Notes: generated by a model not told the origin, from the letters alone. A DNA stretch of 64,000 nt from Cenococcum geophilum 1.58 (GCA_001692895.1 KV748260.1:248001-312000), one strand, 5' to 3'; positions 1-12,355 are shown, counted from the first letter of the stretch. Numbers and translations are program-made.

Positions 1-1168
1 ACCCTATAAGCTTAACCTATAACTAGGAACAATTTTATAGGTTATAAAACCTCTTTACGGAGTACTAGAAGCCGGAAACTATTAGTTTAAGACATACCAC
101 TAGCACTATGTTAGTAAACTTAAAATAGAATAGTCGACCTATAACCCCTACCTCCTATATAGCCCATTAAACGGCCTTGGTATTATTAGACTCCAAATAG
201 ATAATACCCTCTTCTTAGTAAACCGGATATTTGCGGACGCTAAAGAGACTAAACTATAAGAAGCTAAGTTCCTAGTAAAGCCGCGAGAGTAGTTAACTAA
301 GTAGACTCCAATTAAGTTTAACGGAGGCTTAATTATACAAAAGGGTAACTTAATCTAGCTAACCTAGAAACGCTAAGCTTAAAACCTAAAGCTTATTATA
401 GTAAAGCCTACGGACCTTACCAGTTCCCGTGGAGAGACCTATAAAACCGTAAATATAAAAGACTAATACGCTGCATAGCGTGCAAGAGGCGCCTATATTG
501 CTATAGTCTGCCAACCTAAATCTGCCTACGACTTATCCTTTACGGCCTAGGCAGTAAATCCATAAGAAGAAAATATTAAGCAGCTTAATAAGCGTATTTA
601 GTAGCAAATTGATAATGCAGTAAGGGGACTTACTTTCGTACCACTAGACCTAAGTTCCCTTAGCTTACTAGCATTTATAGATGCCTCCTTTGCCAATAAT
701 AAAAACCTATCATTATAAATCGGCTTTGTAATTGTACTTACGGACCGTAATTAGGACGTAAATATACTATACTGGTCTTTAATTAAGTATAAACGAGTAA
801 CCTATAGTGTACTAGCTTCTAAACTATATGTACTAGCTTATGGATTTAATATAGCAGCTGCAATTAAATTAACGGTCCAGAAGATTCTATAACTGGAGCA
901 GTTACCCCTAGTTTTATGCACCGATTTAAAGTCCCTTTATGACTGCCTAGTTAAACTAGGTACGACACAAGAGAAGAGGCTCATGGTTAACCTAATGTGC
1001 TTACATCAGGCCTATAAACGACGTGAGATTACGGAGGTTAAATAGATTAGCAGCGGAGACAACCTAGCGGACGCTATAACTAAGGCAAAGCCGTATTAAG
1101 CCCTTAAAACCCTAATCGACACGAATAAGCTCAACCTAAAAGTCACAGAATGGGTAGAACGGGATTAA
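1..1168 (+). pseudogene. Ty1/copia pol, 3' part (RT end and RNase H)
   Basis: Read through TAG/TAA codons, this frame gives the C-terminal part of a fungal Ty1/copia polyprotein. The RNase H start is visible near 680 as DASFANN. Near 917-955 lies the motif TDLKSLYDCLVKLGT, and towards the end the residues NLADAITKAK and VTEWVER, with a TAA stop at 1166-1168. These motifs are typical of copia RNase H, which degrades the RNA strand during reverse transcription. The upstream protein (gag, integrase, most of RT) lies outside the window. Many in-frame stops replace glutamine codons, as expected from RIP, so the gene is dead. The last 150 bp and the following LTR-like stretch are noticeably less mutated than the rest. 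Confidence 0.88.
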
Positions 1169-1272
1169 CGGAGTACCTACGGTATGCCTACGGCCCGTTA
1201 GAAGGCCGTACGGCTCATTATACGGCCTATTCTACGGACCGTAAGCTGTTAGGTGGAAAAACGGTGGAAAGC

Positions 1273-1598
1273 TGTGATGGAACTTGGTGGACTCACGTGA
1301 CCTGCCAAATTCTGCTATATTCTGCCACAGTGGTCGAATTAACCAATTACGATTTTCCATGCCGGGCATAGAAAATCGCCATTGGCTCGCTTAGCACTAG
1401 CGCCTTGGCGGCCCTCAAAATCTGACTTACTGCCCGTCGAAAGGCCGTACGGTTTATTTTACGGACCGTAAGCAGGACTTACGGCCAGCTTAAGGTACCG
1501 TTTGAAAGGCAGCCTAGACGGCACCTCGGGGGAGATTTTCTATGTATTTTCCTTTGTGTTCTATGGTTTTATTAAAGCAATTACGGAGGCTGTACACA
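1273..1598 (+). repeat. Possible 3' LTR of the copia element
   Basis: The stretch follows the copia stop codon by about 100 bp, begins TGTGATGGAAC and ends CTGTACACA. A purine-rich run (GGTGGAAAAACGGTGGAAAG) ends just before it, as expected of a polypurine tract. The matching 5' LTR is outside the window, so both ends are guesses. The sequence is far less RIP-mutated than the coding part. Confidence 0.4.
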
Positions 1599-1854
1599 GG
1601 TGGTTTCATTTTTCAAGTACTGCCAGTGTATAATTACAGCACCTATTGTACCAAACGCGTGCTTACGCGTTTACGCGTTCAGTGCACCAACCACTCGCTT
1701 ACGCGTCTGGTGCACTTATAAAGCACTAACTAATNAGGGGGGAGGNGCATCAGTATATAGACCACGTAGTCTGCTTNATANAATNGANAGTCACCATCCA
1801 AACAAGCATACNATACTACATGTATTTCGTGCCCGTGGATACGACTCACTCGTG
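1599..1854. other. Junction with N bases, four ACGCGT sites and a 9-bp inverted repeat
   Basis: Between the copia end and the Helitron frame lies a short stretch with several undetermined bases (about 1735-1812). ACGCGT occurs four times between about 1656 and 1708. AGTGCACCA and its reverse complement TGGTGCACT flank the last ACGCGT. It could be a subterminal part of the Helitron or a remnant of something else. No gene is seen. Confidence 0.5.
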
Positions 1855-4800
1855 CTATTAAGTTAGTACGAACATCCTTATATTGCTGCTTACTGGCTGC
1901 ATCGCCGCTTTAACCTGTTTAAGAAGCACGTGCTTATGGATCTATTTAATAGCACTGACTTTTAATTCCGGTTTAAGTGGTAGGTGCGAGGTAGCGGTTA
2001 TATACACGGTTTCTTATAGTGTTTAACGGCTCTAAAGCCAAATACGTCAACTAGTGAATTAAGGAAGGCGTTTGCTAAGTACTAGGCTACTCTTGTATTT
2101 ATATTAAATCCTAATTAATCTAGGCCTCCTAATCTTTGATATCCTTCTACTCTTAGCTATAAAAAATAGCTTAATAGTAGTAAGCTGCTTACTACTTACC
2201 TTAATCAATTTTAACGCCACCGCAGTTACACTAAATCTTACTGCTTAAGGTCGAAGAAAGGCTCTGCTGGAGTAAAGGGGTGCCGCTTTTACTTTCCACG
2301 CTCTCTTTAAAATGAGGCCGCTATATTAAAGAATTAAAATCTATATCACTAAACGTTTTGTCTATAGCGTAATAATAAGCTTCTTAATAGTTATAATGCA
2401 GCTATAATATTAGCGTAGATGGCTAATATTAATACTTCGCCAGCTATAAGTATGTTAGTAATAGTTAACTATATAGGCAAATATTGCAGCAAGGAGGAGA
2501 AGAAATTAACTTCCTACTAGGAGTTGCTTTAATTAGTATAGCTATACGCCAACAGTCTTTATGCCTTCGGCTTGGTAGTAGCTAAATTTATAAATAAGCT
2601 TATTACTAAACGCGATTAGTTGGCGTAGGAAGTATACTATCTGCTTCTTAACATTCCCCTTTACAAAAGCTCTAGGAACGTAGTAACTTTAAATTACCGG
2701 TAGGAAGATAATTAAAGTGCTGCGTATAAGCTTAAGGACGGGTAACTGGAGGAGCGCGGACTGTCTGCTTATAAGAAATATAAACGCCGCCCAGATAAGG
2801 TAAAGGATGTTACTTTCCTTAATTTTCTACTCTATTTTAATTATACTAATTATAAGCGTTGGCTAAGAGCAAGGCCTTAAGTTATATTATACTTTCCGCG
2901 CTATAAAGGCGATCCTTCCTATCCGTAGTATCCTAAGTTCTATTATATAAAGCTCCTTCTTTATTACCTATAGAGGGAGTATAAAGAAGTAGCTACTTAT
3001 ACTAATAAATTCGGGGCCCTAGATTACGTGGCTTCCTATTAGGCTTATATTATATCTTATTAGCATCTACCCGACTACTTTTATAATTAGGCACTAGAGG
3101 AAGCTTATAAGGCTGCTGCTAATATTAATAAGTTTAATAACGATTTTATAGACAATATGGAGCTATATTAGTCCTTTAAGATGCTACATGCCCGTGTTTA
3201 AAATACTGACGTAGTTAAAGTTAAGGATCCTAATAAGCTTGGTGATAGGGAGCTTAATCGTGACTACGATTGGGGTAGGCATTGGGGTACGTACCCGCAG
3301 CTTAATAAGAGGACTTATTGGCAGGATATATAATTACAGCCTTTACCACGGAGCCACTTACTATAAATAGTAACTCCGTTCTCCCTATAACCGGCCTAGC
3401 GTTATATTTATAATATTATAGTTAGTTACTATAGGCAGATCTAGATGGGCCTTAGTCCCCCCCTACTACGGGTTAATATTAATAGAGAGGTAGGAACTGG
3501 TAAATTATATCTTATTGCAGTTTTATCTGCTACACTCCGTAATATAGCAATATTTAATAATAAGCTGTTACTATTAGTTTAAGCTGCCCCTACTAGAGTA
3601 GCTACCTTTAATATTAACGGCAGAACTATATATAAACTGTTAAGGTTGCCGGTAAACCATCCCTTTAAGGAATTGCTTATTACTAGTCTTATGCCTTTAT
3701 AACAGGCTTTTAAGGATATTTACTACCTTATCCTTAACGAATAATTAATAATTAGGCAAGTATATCTAGCTTAGATTAATTGCCGCCTTTATTAGATCTA
3801 TCCTACGCGTAACGACAATTACTTTAGAGGCTTAAACGTCTTACTAGTAGGCGATTTCTATTAACTGTCCCCTATATATTAGATAGCCTTATACAGCAGT
3901 CTGTCTACTCGCCCGTTAGAGCTTATTAGCTGTAAAAAGGAAGCCTATAAGGCAATTAACTAAACTGCTGTCCTTAATTAAGTTATATAGTAGGGCGGTA
4001 ATAACGCTAAGAGTTCTGTATTTAGGACCGCCCTTACTAAGCTACGTATTAATTCTATAAGTAATTTAACTTAGAAGCTTCTTTTAACTAGGTATTAGTA
4101 GGGCTTATATAACCGACTACCGGACCTTATATATTACCCTATTCACTAGCGTCAGCACTACCCTCGTATACTTCGTATATCTTATATTACCCCGTTTCGA
4201 CTACATATTAGTCTCCCCTTTTATCTTATTCCTACGTCTACTTTCATATATTTATACCACTTGATTTCCATAGATTTACAATTAAGTTGCTCGTTTAATA
4301 CCCACACTGCAAAGCTTACAGCTTATCTATTAACGAGGTTATAAGCTTTAACGACGTAATTTGGCTCTATAATACACGCGCAGCTATAAGTAAGTATAAT
4401 GCTATCTAGCTTCACGACCTTTTACGGCCGGTAGTGATTATTAAGTTAGTAGACACTAGTGTAGGTGCATAAAAGGTTACTCCTAATCAGTATAAAACTA
4501 TATAGAATTTAACCCTATGTATTGGCGCCAAAGTTATACTAATATAGAATATCTGGATTAAACTAGGCTTAGTAAATAGCACTACTAGTATAGTTAAAGA
4601 TGTTATATAGAAGGAGCACGCTAATATTAAAAGGGATCAGCCTTAGGCACTACTAATTACGGTAGATGGTTATAATGGACCTGCCCTATTTACTTAGTAG
4701 GACGGAAGGAAGATCGTCCCTATCTTTTCTATACTTCGTAAGTAGGAGGGTATAAGAGGCTCTTGCTTACGGCGTCAATTTTTAATTACTCTAGCTTTTA

Positions 4801-5075
4801 CTCTTACTATGCATAAAAGCTAGGGCCTAACTCTTAACCGGGTGGTTCTAGATATTAAGGAAAAGGATAAGACAGCTAGGCTAACTTATATAGCAATCTC
4901 ACGAGTTAAAAAGCTTTTAGGGCTTATATTCGAACGTGGATTTAATAAGGAATAATTTTAGTTATCTATAAGCAAGGCTAAGGAGGTATAACAGGAAGAT
5001 TTTATACGGAGGCAGTAGCAACTACTCGTAAACGACTTTTCCTAAATAGGAAATTATGTACTGGCTTAGAGGTAA
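1855..5075 (+). pseudogene. Helitron replicase/helicase (RepHel), RIP-inactivated
   Basis: Read through TAG/TAA, the frame follows the fungal Helitron transposase. Near 1880-1930 are IAAYWLHRRFNLF and then, near 1987-2013, RGSGYIHGFL, which is the HUH nickase motif with its first histidine turned to tyrosine. Near 3260 comes a YDWGRHWGTYPQLN segment. The PIF1-type helicase follows: a Walker A-like EVGTGK near 3487-3507 (last Ser/Thr lost), a Walker B-like YLILNE near 3721-3741 (Asp to Asn), GDFYxLSP near 3850, and the C-terminal RLTYIAISRVKKL near 4880-4920. Such proteins move Helitrons by rolling-circle transposition. The TC and CTRR ends of the element could not be placed, so only the coding span is given. 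Confidence 0.87.
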
Positions 5076-5465
5076 GCGGAGAATATAGTATTTGTCTTAG
5101 TTTTCTAACTTTTAAACAGCTTAACTACAAAGTCTAATTTATCTAAATTTTAACCCCCCTATCTGTTCTACCTTTTTATTACCTCCGGAGCTGTTAAATA
5201 TACATATAATAGTATATAGGGAGAATTAGCAGTATTGCCGGATTAATATTGCTGCTATCTATAGCGTTAATCGATTTTTGGAAATTTTTAGATTTTTTTC
5301 TTAGGGCGGAAATGTTGCTTATATAATAAATTACGTGACCTCTAAGAATGCATATTACTTCTAAATTAACCCCACTTAGTTACTATAATAGACCCTCTTA
5401 ATAAGATATAATGCTACCTAGTAGTAACCAAGGCGCCTTAACCTTACTACTACTCCTTTTATAAG
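5076..5465. other. Unassigned RIP-mutated DNA
   Basis: This is the 3' flank of the Helitron gene up to the tandem repeat. It probably includes the untranslated end of the Helitron. No CTRR-with-hairpin end, no protein similarity and no repeat shared with the rest of the window was found. Confidence 0.4.
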
Positions 5466-5979
5466 CCTCCTCCCGTCTATAAATAATCCCTCTTTTATAC
5501 CTACTCTTTTTTTCTTTCTTATAGGGAGCTAGAGGTGCTCTAATACGCCTCCTTAGTCTTTACTAAGGGATCTATTAGTTAATATAGTAATATAGACAGT
5601 ATTAGACAAGGAGATAACGGGTAAGAGAGAAGATAGAAAGGACGGAGGAGCCTCTAGTAGGTATTAGTTAAGTAACGTTAATAGCTATATTATAGCCGCC
5701 TAATCTCCTATACTTATAGGCCTCCTCCCATCTATAAATACTCCCTTCTCTATACCTTCCTTTCTTCTTTTCTTCTTCCTTATAGGAGCTGGAGGTGCTT
5801 TAATACGCCTTCCTAGTCTCCACTAAGGGATCCATTAGTTAACGTAGCGATATAAATAGTATTAGATAAGGAGATAACGGGTAAAAGAGAAGATAGGAAG
5901 GACGGAGGAGCCTCTAGTAGGTATTAGTTGAGCAATATTAATAGCTATATTATAGCTGCCTAATTTCCTATACTTATAG
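5466..5979 (+). repeat. ~255-bp tandem repeat, units 1 and 2
   Basis: Unit 1 (5466-5720) and unit 2 (5721-5979) both start CCTCCTCCC-TCTATAAATA and share GGAGATAACGGGTAAG and CTATATTATAG blocks. Unit 2 is cut at its end by gypsy I copy B, and the array resumes at 43,681 with unit 3. The repeat has a TATAAATA box and a pyrimidine run, so it might be a solo LTR or promoter-bearing repeat, but no TG/CA ends or target duplications are evident. Confidence 0.85.
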
Positions 5980-6405
5980 TGTAACGGAACCTTATAGCAG
6001 GAACTATAATAGGCTCGTTAATAGGCTAGGTATATAGGAAATGCAAGTATAAAAGTCAACAATGTAATAATAACTGGTGGAGTAGTTGCCTAATAGATTA
6101 ACTCTAATTGTATTCTAAAAATCACTATAAGGAAGGAACTATCTAGGTAGGGATTAAAGGTCCTTAAATACACAACCGTACTTCTATAAAATCCTTCTTA
6201 TATATAATAAACGTATGCTCTATCTACTTTATTATAGATCTTATAGATTATATAGATTATATAGATTATATTATATAACCTTAGTTACTATTCCTTATTA
6301 CATAGTTCTATTGGCTCTATCTTAGACCGTGCTTATATTAACTAACTAGCTTCTTCTATCTCTTNTCTAAGTAGTTATAATATTGTACTTAAAGCGTCCG
6401 TAACA
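5980..6405 (-). repeat. 3' LTR of gypsy I copy B
   Basis: The stretch is 426 bp long with TG...CA ends and matches the LTRs at 6872, 35,760, 43,250 and, inverted, 47,385 and 58,224. A short direct repeat of TATAGATTATATAGATTA type lies near 6240-6270. Confidence 0.9.
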
Positions 6406-6871
6406 CTATCTCCCTCCTCTCTATCTTTATCCTTAAAGATTCCTAGCATTTTTAGGTCGTTTACTAGAGGTATAATATCCGTCTAATTAATTTGGTTAAT
6501 ATTGTTACTTATTATACCTAAAGCAATTTCTTTGTCCTTAACTGCTCGGCGTGCTCGCACTATTGCTGCAATATTATCTTTAGGTGAGATTATACCATCT
6601 CCGTGTTCTCGTTGCTTGAAAGAGGGGTTAGTTTATATTATATTAGCAAGTCCTTCTTCGCAACAACCGTTCTCTTACTTAGAGTGCACTAAAGCGAATA
6701 TTTATTTATTCTATGACGTTCGCTCTATCTCTAATGCTAAATATACGCAACCTATTGCTTTTAATAGTCGTCTAGTTCCCTAATTAATTTATCTTAGGGT
6801 TTTATATTTAATCTATTACTGCGCGGCTAGATAATAAACTGTCTATTACTTTTATAGAACTATACCGTTTC
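6406..6871 (-). pseudogene. Gypsy I copy B, 3' internal end (extra ORF region)
   Basis: On the minus strand this matches the part of copy C (about 57,900-58,223) that lies between the chromodomain end of pol and the 3' LTR. It holds the C-terminal part of the additional open frame described there. The stretch is cut at 6871/6872 by copy A, and the rest of copy B resumes at 36,191. It is somewhat less RIP-mutated than its neighbours: TGCTCGGCGTGCTCGC-like CpG/TpG-rich stretches survive. Confidence 0.75.
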
Positions 6872-7297
6872 TATAACGGAACCTTATAGTAGGAACTACA
6901 ATGGGTTCTGTTAATAGGCTAGGTGTATAGGAAATGCAAAAACAGTAGTTAATAACGTAATAATAACTAGTGGAGTAGTTGCCTAACAGATTAACTCTAA
7001 TTATATTCTAAGAATTACTATAAGGAAGGAACTATCTAGGTAGGGACTAAGGGTCCTTAAATATATAACTATACTCCTATAAAATTTTCCTTATATATAA
7101 TATACGTGTTATACGTAATATACGTAACGTATATAACATATACTGCGTATACTGCGTATAACATTATATAACTCGCTTACTATTCTTTATTATATAGTTC
7201 TACGGGTTCTATCTTAGACTATACTTATATTAACTAACTAGCTTCTTTTAACTCCTCTTTAAGTAGTTATAATATTATACTTAAAGCGTTCGTAACA
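6872..7297 (-). repeat. 3' LTR of gypsy I copy A
   Basis: A 426-bp LTR, the partner of 35,760-36,185, with the same first and last bases allowing for TG to TA changes. Confidence 0.92.
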
Positions 7298-10200
7298 CTA
7301 TCTCCCTTCTCTTTATCTTTGTCCTTAAAGATACCTAATATCTCTAAGTTGTTTACTAGAGGTATAATATCCATCTAATTAATTTGGTTAATATTATTAC
7401 TTATAATACCTAAAGCCTCTTCTTCTTTATAAGCGTAACGTTATGCCTATACTGTTGCTATAATATTATTACTTAGTAAAATAATACTATCTCTATGTTC
7501 TTATTATGCTAAAGAGAGGTTAGTTTATATTATATTAGCGAATTCTTTATCTTAACAACCCTTTTCTTATTTAGAGTGCACTAAAGCAAATATTTAGTTA
7601 TTTTGCGATATTTGCTTTACTTCTAACGCTAAGTATATACGTCCTATAACTTTTAATAGTCTCTAAGTTTCCTAAGTAATTTATTATAGGGTCTTGTGTT
7701 TAATCTACTACTATAAAGCTTAATAGTAACCTAGTATAGGCCCTTATAAAGCTTAAGTGTTCTTAGGATGCGGAACAGAAGGCCCTAAACACCTACATCG
7801 CGGCGTTTACCCGTTTGCTTCGTCTTAAGAAAGTTCGCAAGAAGGTCCGTTTTAAGGAGTGGAAACTTATAGAATAAAGTCTATAGAAACTTAGTGATAA
7901 AAGAACGGATTCTCTTCCAGCAGAGAAGGAAACAACTCTAAGTAGTTTAGCAGTTGCTCTTCCTGGGTCCCCCTTAGGTAACTTATTCTTTAACAATTCC
8001 TCTTTATTAATATTGCCTAACCTTTTCTCTTCTAATACTCCTATACCTTTCCTATAGCGTTCTTTAGGTTCTCTAGTAGCTCCTAGGTAGTCTTATTATA
8101 GCCTATCCACTTTACTTTATACTATATTTTATCGTCTACGTCCTTATAATTAATAATCTTTAAAACTTACTATTCGTCTTCCTCTTATTCTCTGTACGTG
8201 TCTGCTTTATAAACTAGTAGCTTAACATTCCTATATATTAGCTTTAGCATTGCGATATACTATATAGGGTAGATCTTCATCCTAGCTAGTAGGTTTAACT
8301 TAAATATAACCGATAAAATTTTCTATAAAAATTTAAAAGGTTTTAGTCTAACGTAATCCAACTTCTTACTTAGTTGTTGGCTTTTAAAGTTTTTATATAG
8401 TAGCTATACTTTATCTCCCTCCTTAAGATCTAGTCCCTTAGGTCTCTTAATATCGTAGTACTTTTTTATCCTTTGCTATACTACCTTAGCTGTTTCCATA
8501 AGGTCTATATAAAGATTTATTAAACTCTTTATTCTTTACTTAGCTATACTACTTATCTTCTTTACTTAACGTGGCGATAATAAGGTCTTTAGCTTATATC
8601 CGTAATTCGCCTTAAATAATAATATGCCTATTCCTTCTTATGGTGTCGCATTATATATAAACTATATAACTAGTAACAGCAATACCTAATTGTTTTGTAT
8701 ATAATTAATATAATGCCTTAGATACTATTCTAGTATCTAATTTAATCTTTCTATTTAACTGTCTATCTATAGATAATATATAGTGAAAGTTGCTACTTAA
8801 ACTCCTTACTCTACTAAAAACACTTCCTAGAATGCTGCTATAAATCTTAGATCTCTGTCTAATATAATTTTATTTAGTGCTCTATATCTTATAAACACTT
8901 CTTTAATATAGATTCTAGCAATATCTTCTACTAATATTTCTTCTATATATACTATAAAGTATTCCTACTTTATAAGCTTATCCACTATTACTAAGATTAT
9001 ATTATCATCTTATCCGGTAATAGGATCTCTTAACTTTAATAACTTTATAATAAAGTCCTATAATATAACCTCCTATAATCTCTCTAGTATTTTAACTAGT
9101 TATAGTCCTCTATATAGCTTATACCTCGTTAGTTTATTTCTTTAACAATCTAGATATTCTTTTATAACTTACCTAGCTAGTTCTTAGATTCCATTAATAA
9201 TATATTCCTCTTAAAGTCTTAATACTAAGCCTATAGCTCCGTTGTGTCCTTAAGTTAGTCCTTTATAAAATAACTTAATAAACTCCTTTATAATAAATCT
9301 TGGTACGTATATTACTTCTTAATTTTTATACTACTCTAAGTCTAAATCTTCTATTTATATATCTAGAATCCTTTATATCTAATTACTCTCTAGTAATTTA
9401 TAGATCTTCTCTTCTTATATTACTGCGATCTTTAGATAATTATACCTAATTAATTTATCTATATCCTTTCGCAGTAAAGCCCCTAATGGCTTTTTATTAT
9501 TTTATAGTTTAGCCTTTCTACTTAAAGCATCCGCTTATACATTCTCTATACCCTTAGTATACTAAATCTTAAAATAGTATTCTATAAGTATCTCCGCCCA
9601 TCTAACCTATCTATAATTAAGTTCTTTCGTTATTAGGAACCCTGTTAGGTTTTTATAATCTATCTTAACTATAAATAGTTTCTCTATGCCTTATAAGAAT
9701 AATCTCTATTTCTTTAGTACTATAACTATACCTAATAACTTCTTATTATAGATGTCGTAGTTTAGTTCCAGTGGTATTATCTTTTAACTATAATATACTA
9801 CTAGGTGCCATCCGTCTTAATATTTCTATAGGAAGTACGCTCCTAGTATATAGTCTAATGTATCTATCTTAACCACTATCTCTAACTATAGTTAATAGAT
9901 CTTAAGAACTGGCTCCTAGGTAAATAACTACTTAATCTTCTTAAATAGTTCCTTTTATTCCTCTCCCCATACCTATAGTTCTTCTTTTTTTATTAATCTT
10001 ATAAGTGGCTTAATGTTCTTTAACTATTAAGCTATAAACCTTTAGCAGTAATTGCAGAACCCTAGAAATGACCTTAACTGCGTTATATTTTCTAGTTCTT
10101 GCCAATTTACTATAGCCTTAATCTTCTTTAGATCTATACTAAGTTAGCCTAGTTTAATAATAAATCTAATAAAATTGGTCTTCCTAGTAAAAAATTCGCA

Positions 10201-10650
10201 TTTCTTAATTGCTACTAGCATCTGTTCTTCTTATAGTCTCTTTAAAACCTATTTAACGTATTCTTTATATTTTTCCTTACTTATTAAGTAGATAATAATA
10301 TTATTAAGATATACTATAACAAATTTATCTAAGTACTCTCTTAATACATTGTTAATACGCTTCTAAAATATTACTAGTACGTTTATAAGCCTAAATTACA
10401 TAACTAGTAGTTTATATAGTCCTTCCTTTAACCTAAAGGCTGCCTTTTATTTATTACCTTCCTTAATCCTAATTTAATGGTACGCCTATCTTAGATCTAT
10501 CTTTATAAAGATTTACACATTACTAATCTTATCTTAGATTTCGCTAATTAAGGGTAAAGAATACCTATCCTTCTAAGTAATGCTATTTAACTATCTATAG
10601 TTAATATATAGTCTTAGTTTTCCATTCTTCTTTAGTACAAATAGTACTGG
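7298..10650 (-). pseudogene. Gypsy I copy A pol 3' part: RT end, RNase H, integrase, chromodomain, extra ORF
   Basis: Read on the minus strand from 10,650 down. First come RT residues including the active site in the form VYLNNI near 10,300 (consensus YLDD, both Asp changed to Asn by G-to-A). RNase H follows at about 9,400-10,100, then integrase at about 8,350-9,350 with the TERLN-QTLEQYLRHY segment near 8,710-8,780. A chromodomain tail lies near 8,000-8,200, and its last part stays open at 7,793-7,996 (KGDPGRATAKLLRVVSFS). The 7,298-7,750 part carries the extra 3' ORF. Stops are overwhelmingly TAG/TAA in place of Gln. The frame continues at 25,621 beyond gypsy III: the reading TAGTACTGG|ATATCCTGC matches the uninterrupted copy B near 39,508-39,525. 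Confidence 0.88.
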
Positions 10651-10853
10651 TGTTAGGACGCCAAGGTCCTTAGGGTATGTAGTAACGTGATAACAGTAGC
10701 GGGATGCAAAGAGTATCTGGTTCTTAATGAAGTAGAACTGTAGAACTAAATTCTCCTGTTCTCTGATGCGGGGCGACTACGTTTTGTAAGCGCCTCGCCT
10801 GCGCCTCGCCTGCGCTAAGCCGGTTACGGCCAGTGCGTCTCTATGGCCTAACA
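10651..10853 (-). repeat. 3' LTR of gypsy III
   Basis: A 203-bp LTR. Nearly all differences from 25,413-25,615 are C/T or G/A transitions, which is the RIP signature rather than random drift. It retains many CpA/TpG. Confidence 0.93.
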
Positions 10854-11037
10854 ATTGCCCCCCCCTTCTTAAGCGGCTGTTCTTAGCCGACGCTATTATA
10901 CAATAGGAGTGCTATTATTGCCCTTCTCTAAATAAAAAGTTTTTAACAATTTTAAGTAAATTAAATAATGTAATAATAGGGCAATATAATAATAGGATAA
11001 TGTAATAATAGGACCTTATAGAGATCTATAAAGGTAG

Positions 11038-12010
11038 GAGTTCCCACCCAGGTAGGACATTAGATTTCCCTTCTAATTCCATTTCAATTTGTTTAGCCTA
11101 CGACTCGCCTTCTTTACGACTTCTAATTAATTATAAATTGCAAGCGCCAAGCCGTTAGTTCGCCTGCTCGCGAGTCTTCCGTAAGTATTCTTTATACTAG
11201 CTTATAGCTGTCGCTAACCCTATTAGGCGCCGTTAAAGCTCCCACGCCGCTTGTAAGCCGCTCCCCTAGCTTTACTAGAACTAATCTACCTCTATTACAC
11301 TAAGCGTATAGCCACTACTAGGTGGGCTACCTACGGTAAGTAGGCCAACCGTAATTACGGGTACTACCGATAATTAAATAAGTCGTGCTAACCAGTACGT
11401 CTAAGTGCGTTAGTTTAGGTTCTAATAGCTAATAGACTAGGTCCCTAAGGCCTTTTATAGCCGCCTAAACGAGCTACTTACCCTTATTAATAGGGCTAAG
11501 CGCTAGCGGGTTGCTGGCGGGGATATAGCTAACCTTAACGCTCGCGTTGCTGCCGCCTAGAAGTCCTTTATAAAGGATATTAAGGCCTTAGTATATACTG
11601 GCGCTAAGCACGGTCTCCGCCAGCGCCTAAAGGGCGAAGACTTTCCCCTACTTTAAGTACAGGAATTATAGGCTATCCGTTGTACTCTTAAAGAAATTCT
11701 TAATATAATACGCGCTTTAATACGTGTTATAGCGTAGGTATTTTGCCGTTATAGCGTATGCTAATAGTACCTATAGGCCAATATGCCTCCTATTATAAGG
11801 GATAAGGAGGAGAATAAGGGTAAGGAGGATAAGGAGGAGGGAGAGGAGGAGGATAAGGAGGGAAAGGAGGAGGAGGATAAGGAAGGAGGGGAGGAGAGGG
11901 AGGATTCGATGGAGCTGTAGAGTATCTATATTTCTGTCGGCGTATTGCCATTACTTCGCCGTTGTTCCGTCGTCGCCTTACTAGTAGGGCGTAACCTTAG
12001 TTATAATTAA
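11038..12010 (+). pseudogene. Antisense ORF in the 3' region of gypsy III
   Basis: One plus-strand frame is open from about 11,038 to a TAA at 12,008-12,010 (about 320 codons) except for TAG/TAA codons, the RIP form of Gln. It runs against the direction of the element. Visible segments are LINRAKR then RVAGGDIANLNARVAAA near 11,500-11,550, GAKHGLRQRLKGEDFPLL near 11,610-11,650, a helical TLKEILNIIRALIRV stretch near 11,680-11,730, and an acidic, lysine-rich tail (KEED/EEGEEED repeats) at about 11,795-11,910. No family was recognised. The frame converges with the chromodomain end of pol and lies before the 3' LTR, so it looks like an accessory gene of this retrotransposon. The start codon is not clear, possibly lost as ATG to ATA. 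Confidence 0.6.
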
Positions 12011-12019
12011 AAGTTTTTT

Positions 12020-12180
12020 TATTTTCCCACCTACTTTCTTTTCCGTTTGCCCCTTAGGGTAAAGTAACTATTATATATCTCCTTTACGTCCTTATTAATG
12101 TCCTCTGCTAGGACCTATTTATTATATTCTTCTAGCTAGCCTTTTTACTTAACTAGGTACTGCAGGGTCTGGTTACATCC
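12020..12180 (-). pseudogene. Gypsy III chromodomain, C-terminal piece
   Basis: The minus strand reads LQYLVK-KG-LEEYN and then LAEDINKDVKEIYNSYF, the core and C-terminal helix of a chromodomain that in this class of gypsy element binds modified histones to guide integration. It ends in a basic KRKRK-like tail near 12,020. Element IV cuts it from the rest of pol at 12,181-14,196. Confidence 0.8.
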
Positions 12181-12355
12181 TGTGGGTATCACCCGGGGGT
12201 ACTGCAATTGCAATATAAGGTAACAGGTTCTTTGATTCATTCGTGTTCTTTCGCAGAGGATTGTAAGGATCGCGGTGCCTAAATAGGGGGCTGATGAGTC
12301 ACCGTAAGGATGACTAATTAGAGACATGACCACGTAACCTCTACTCGTATAGACA
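12181..12355 (-). repeat. LTR of element IV (left)
   Basis: A 175-bp LTR starting TGTGGGTATCACC and ending GTATAGACA. It shares the CTGATGAGTCACCGTAAGG and CTAATTAGAGACATGACCA blocks with the right LTR. Confidence 0.92.
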
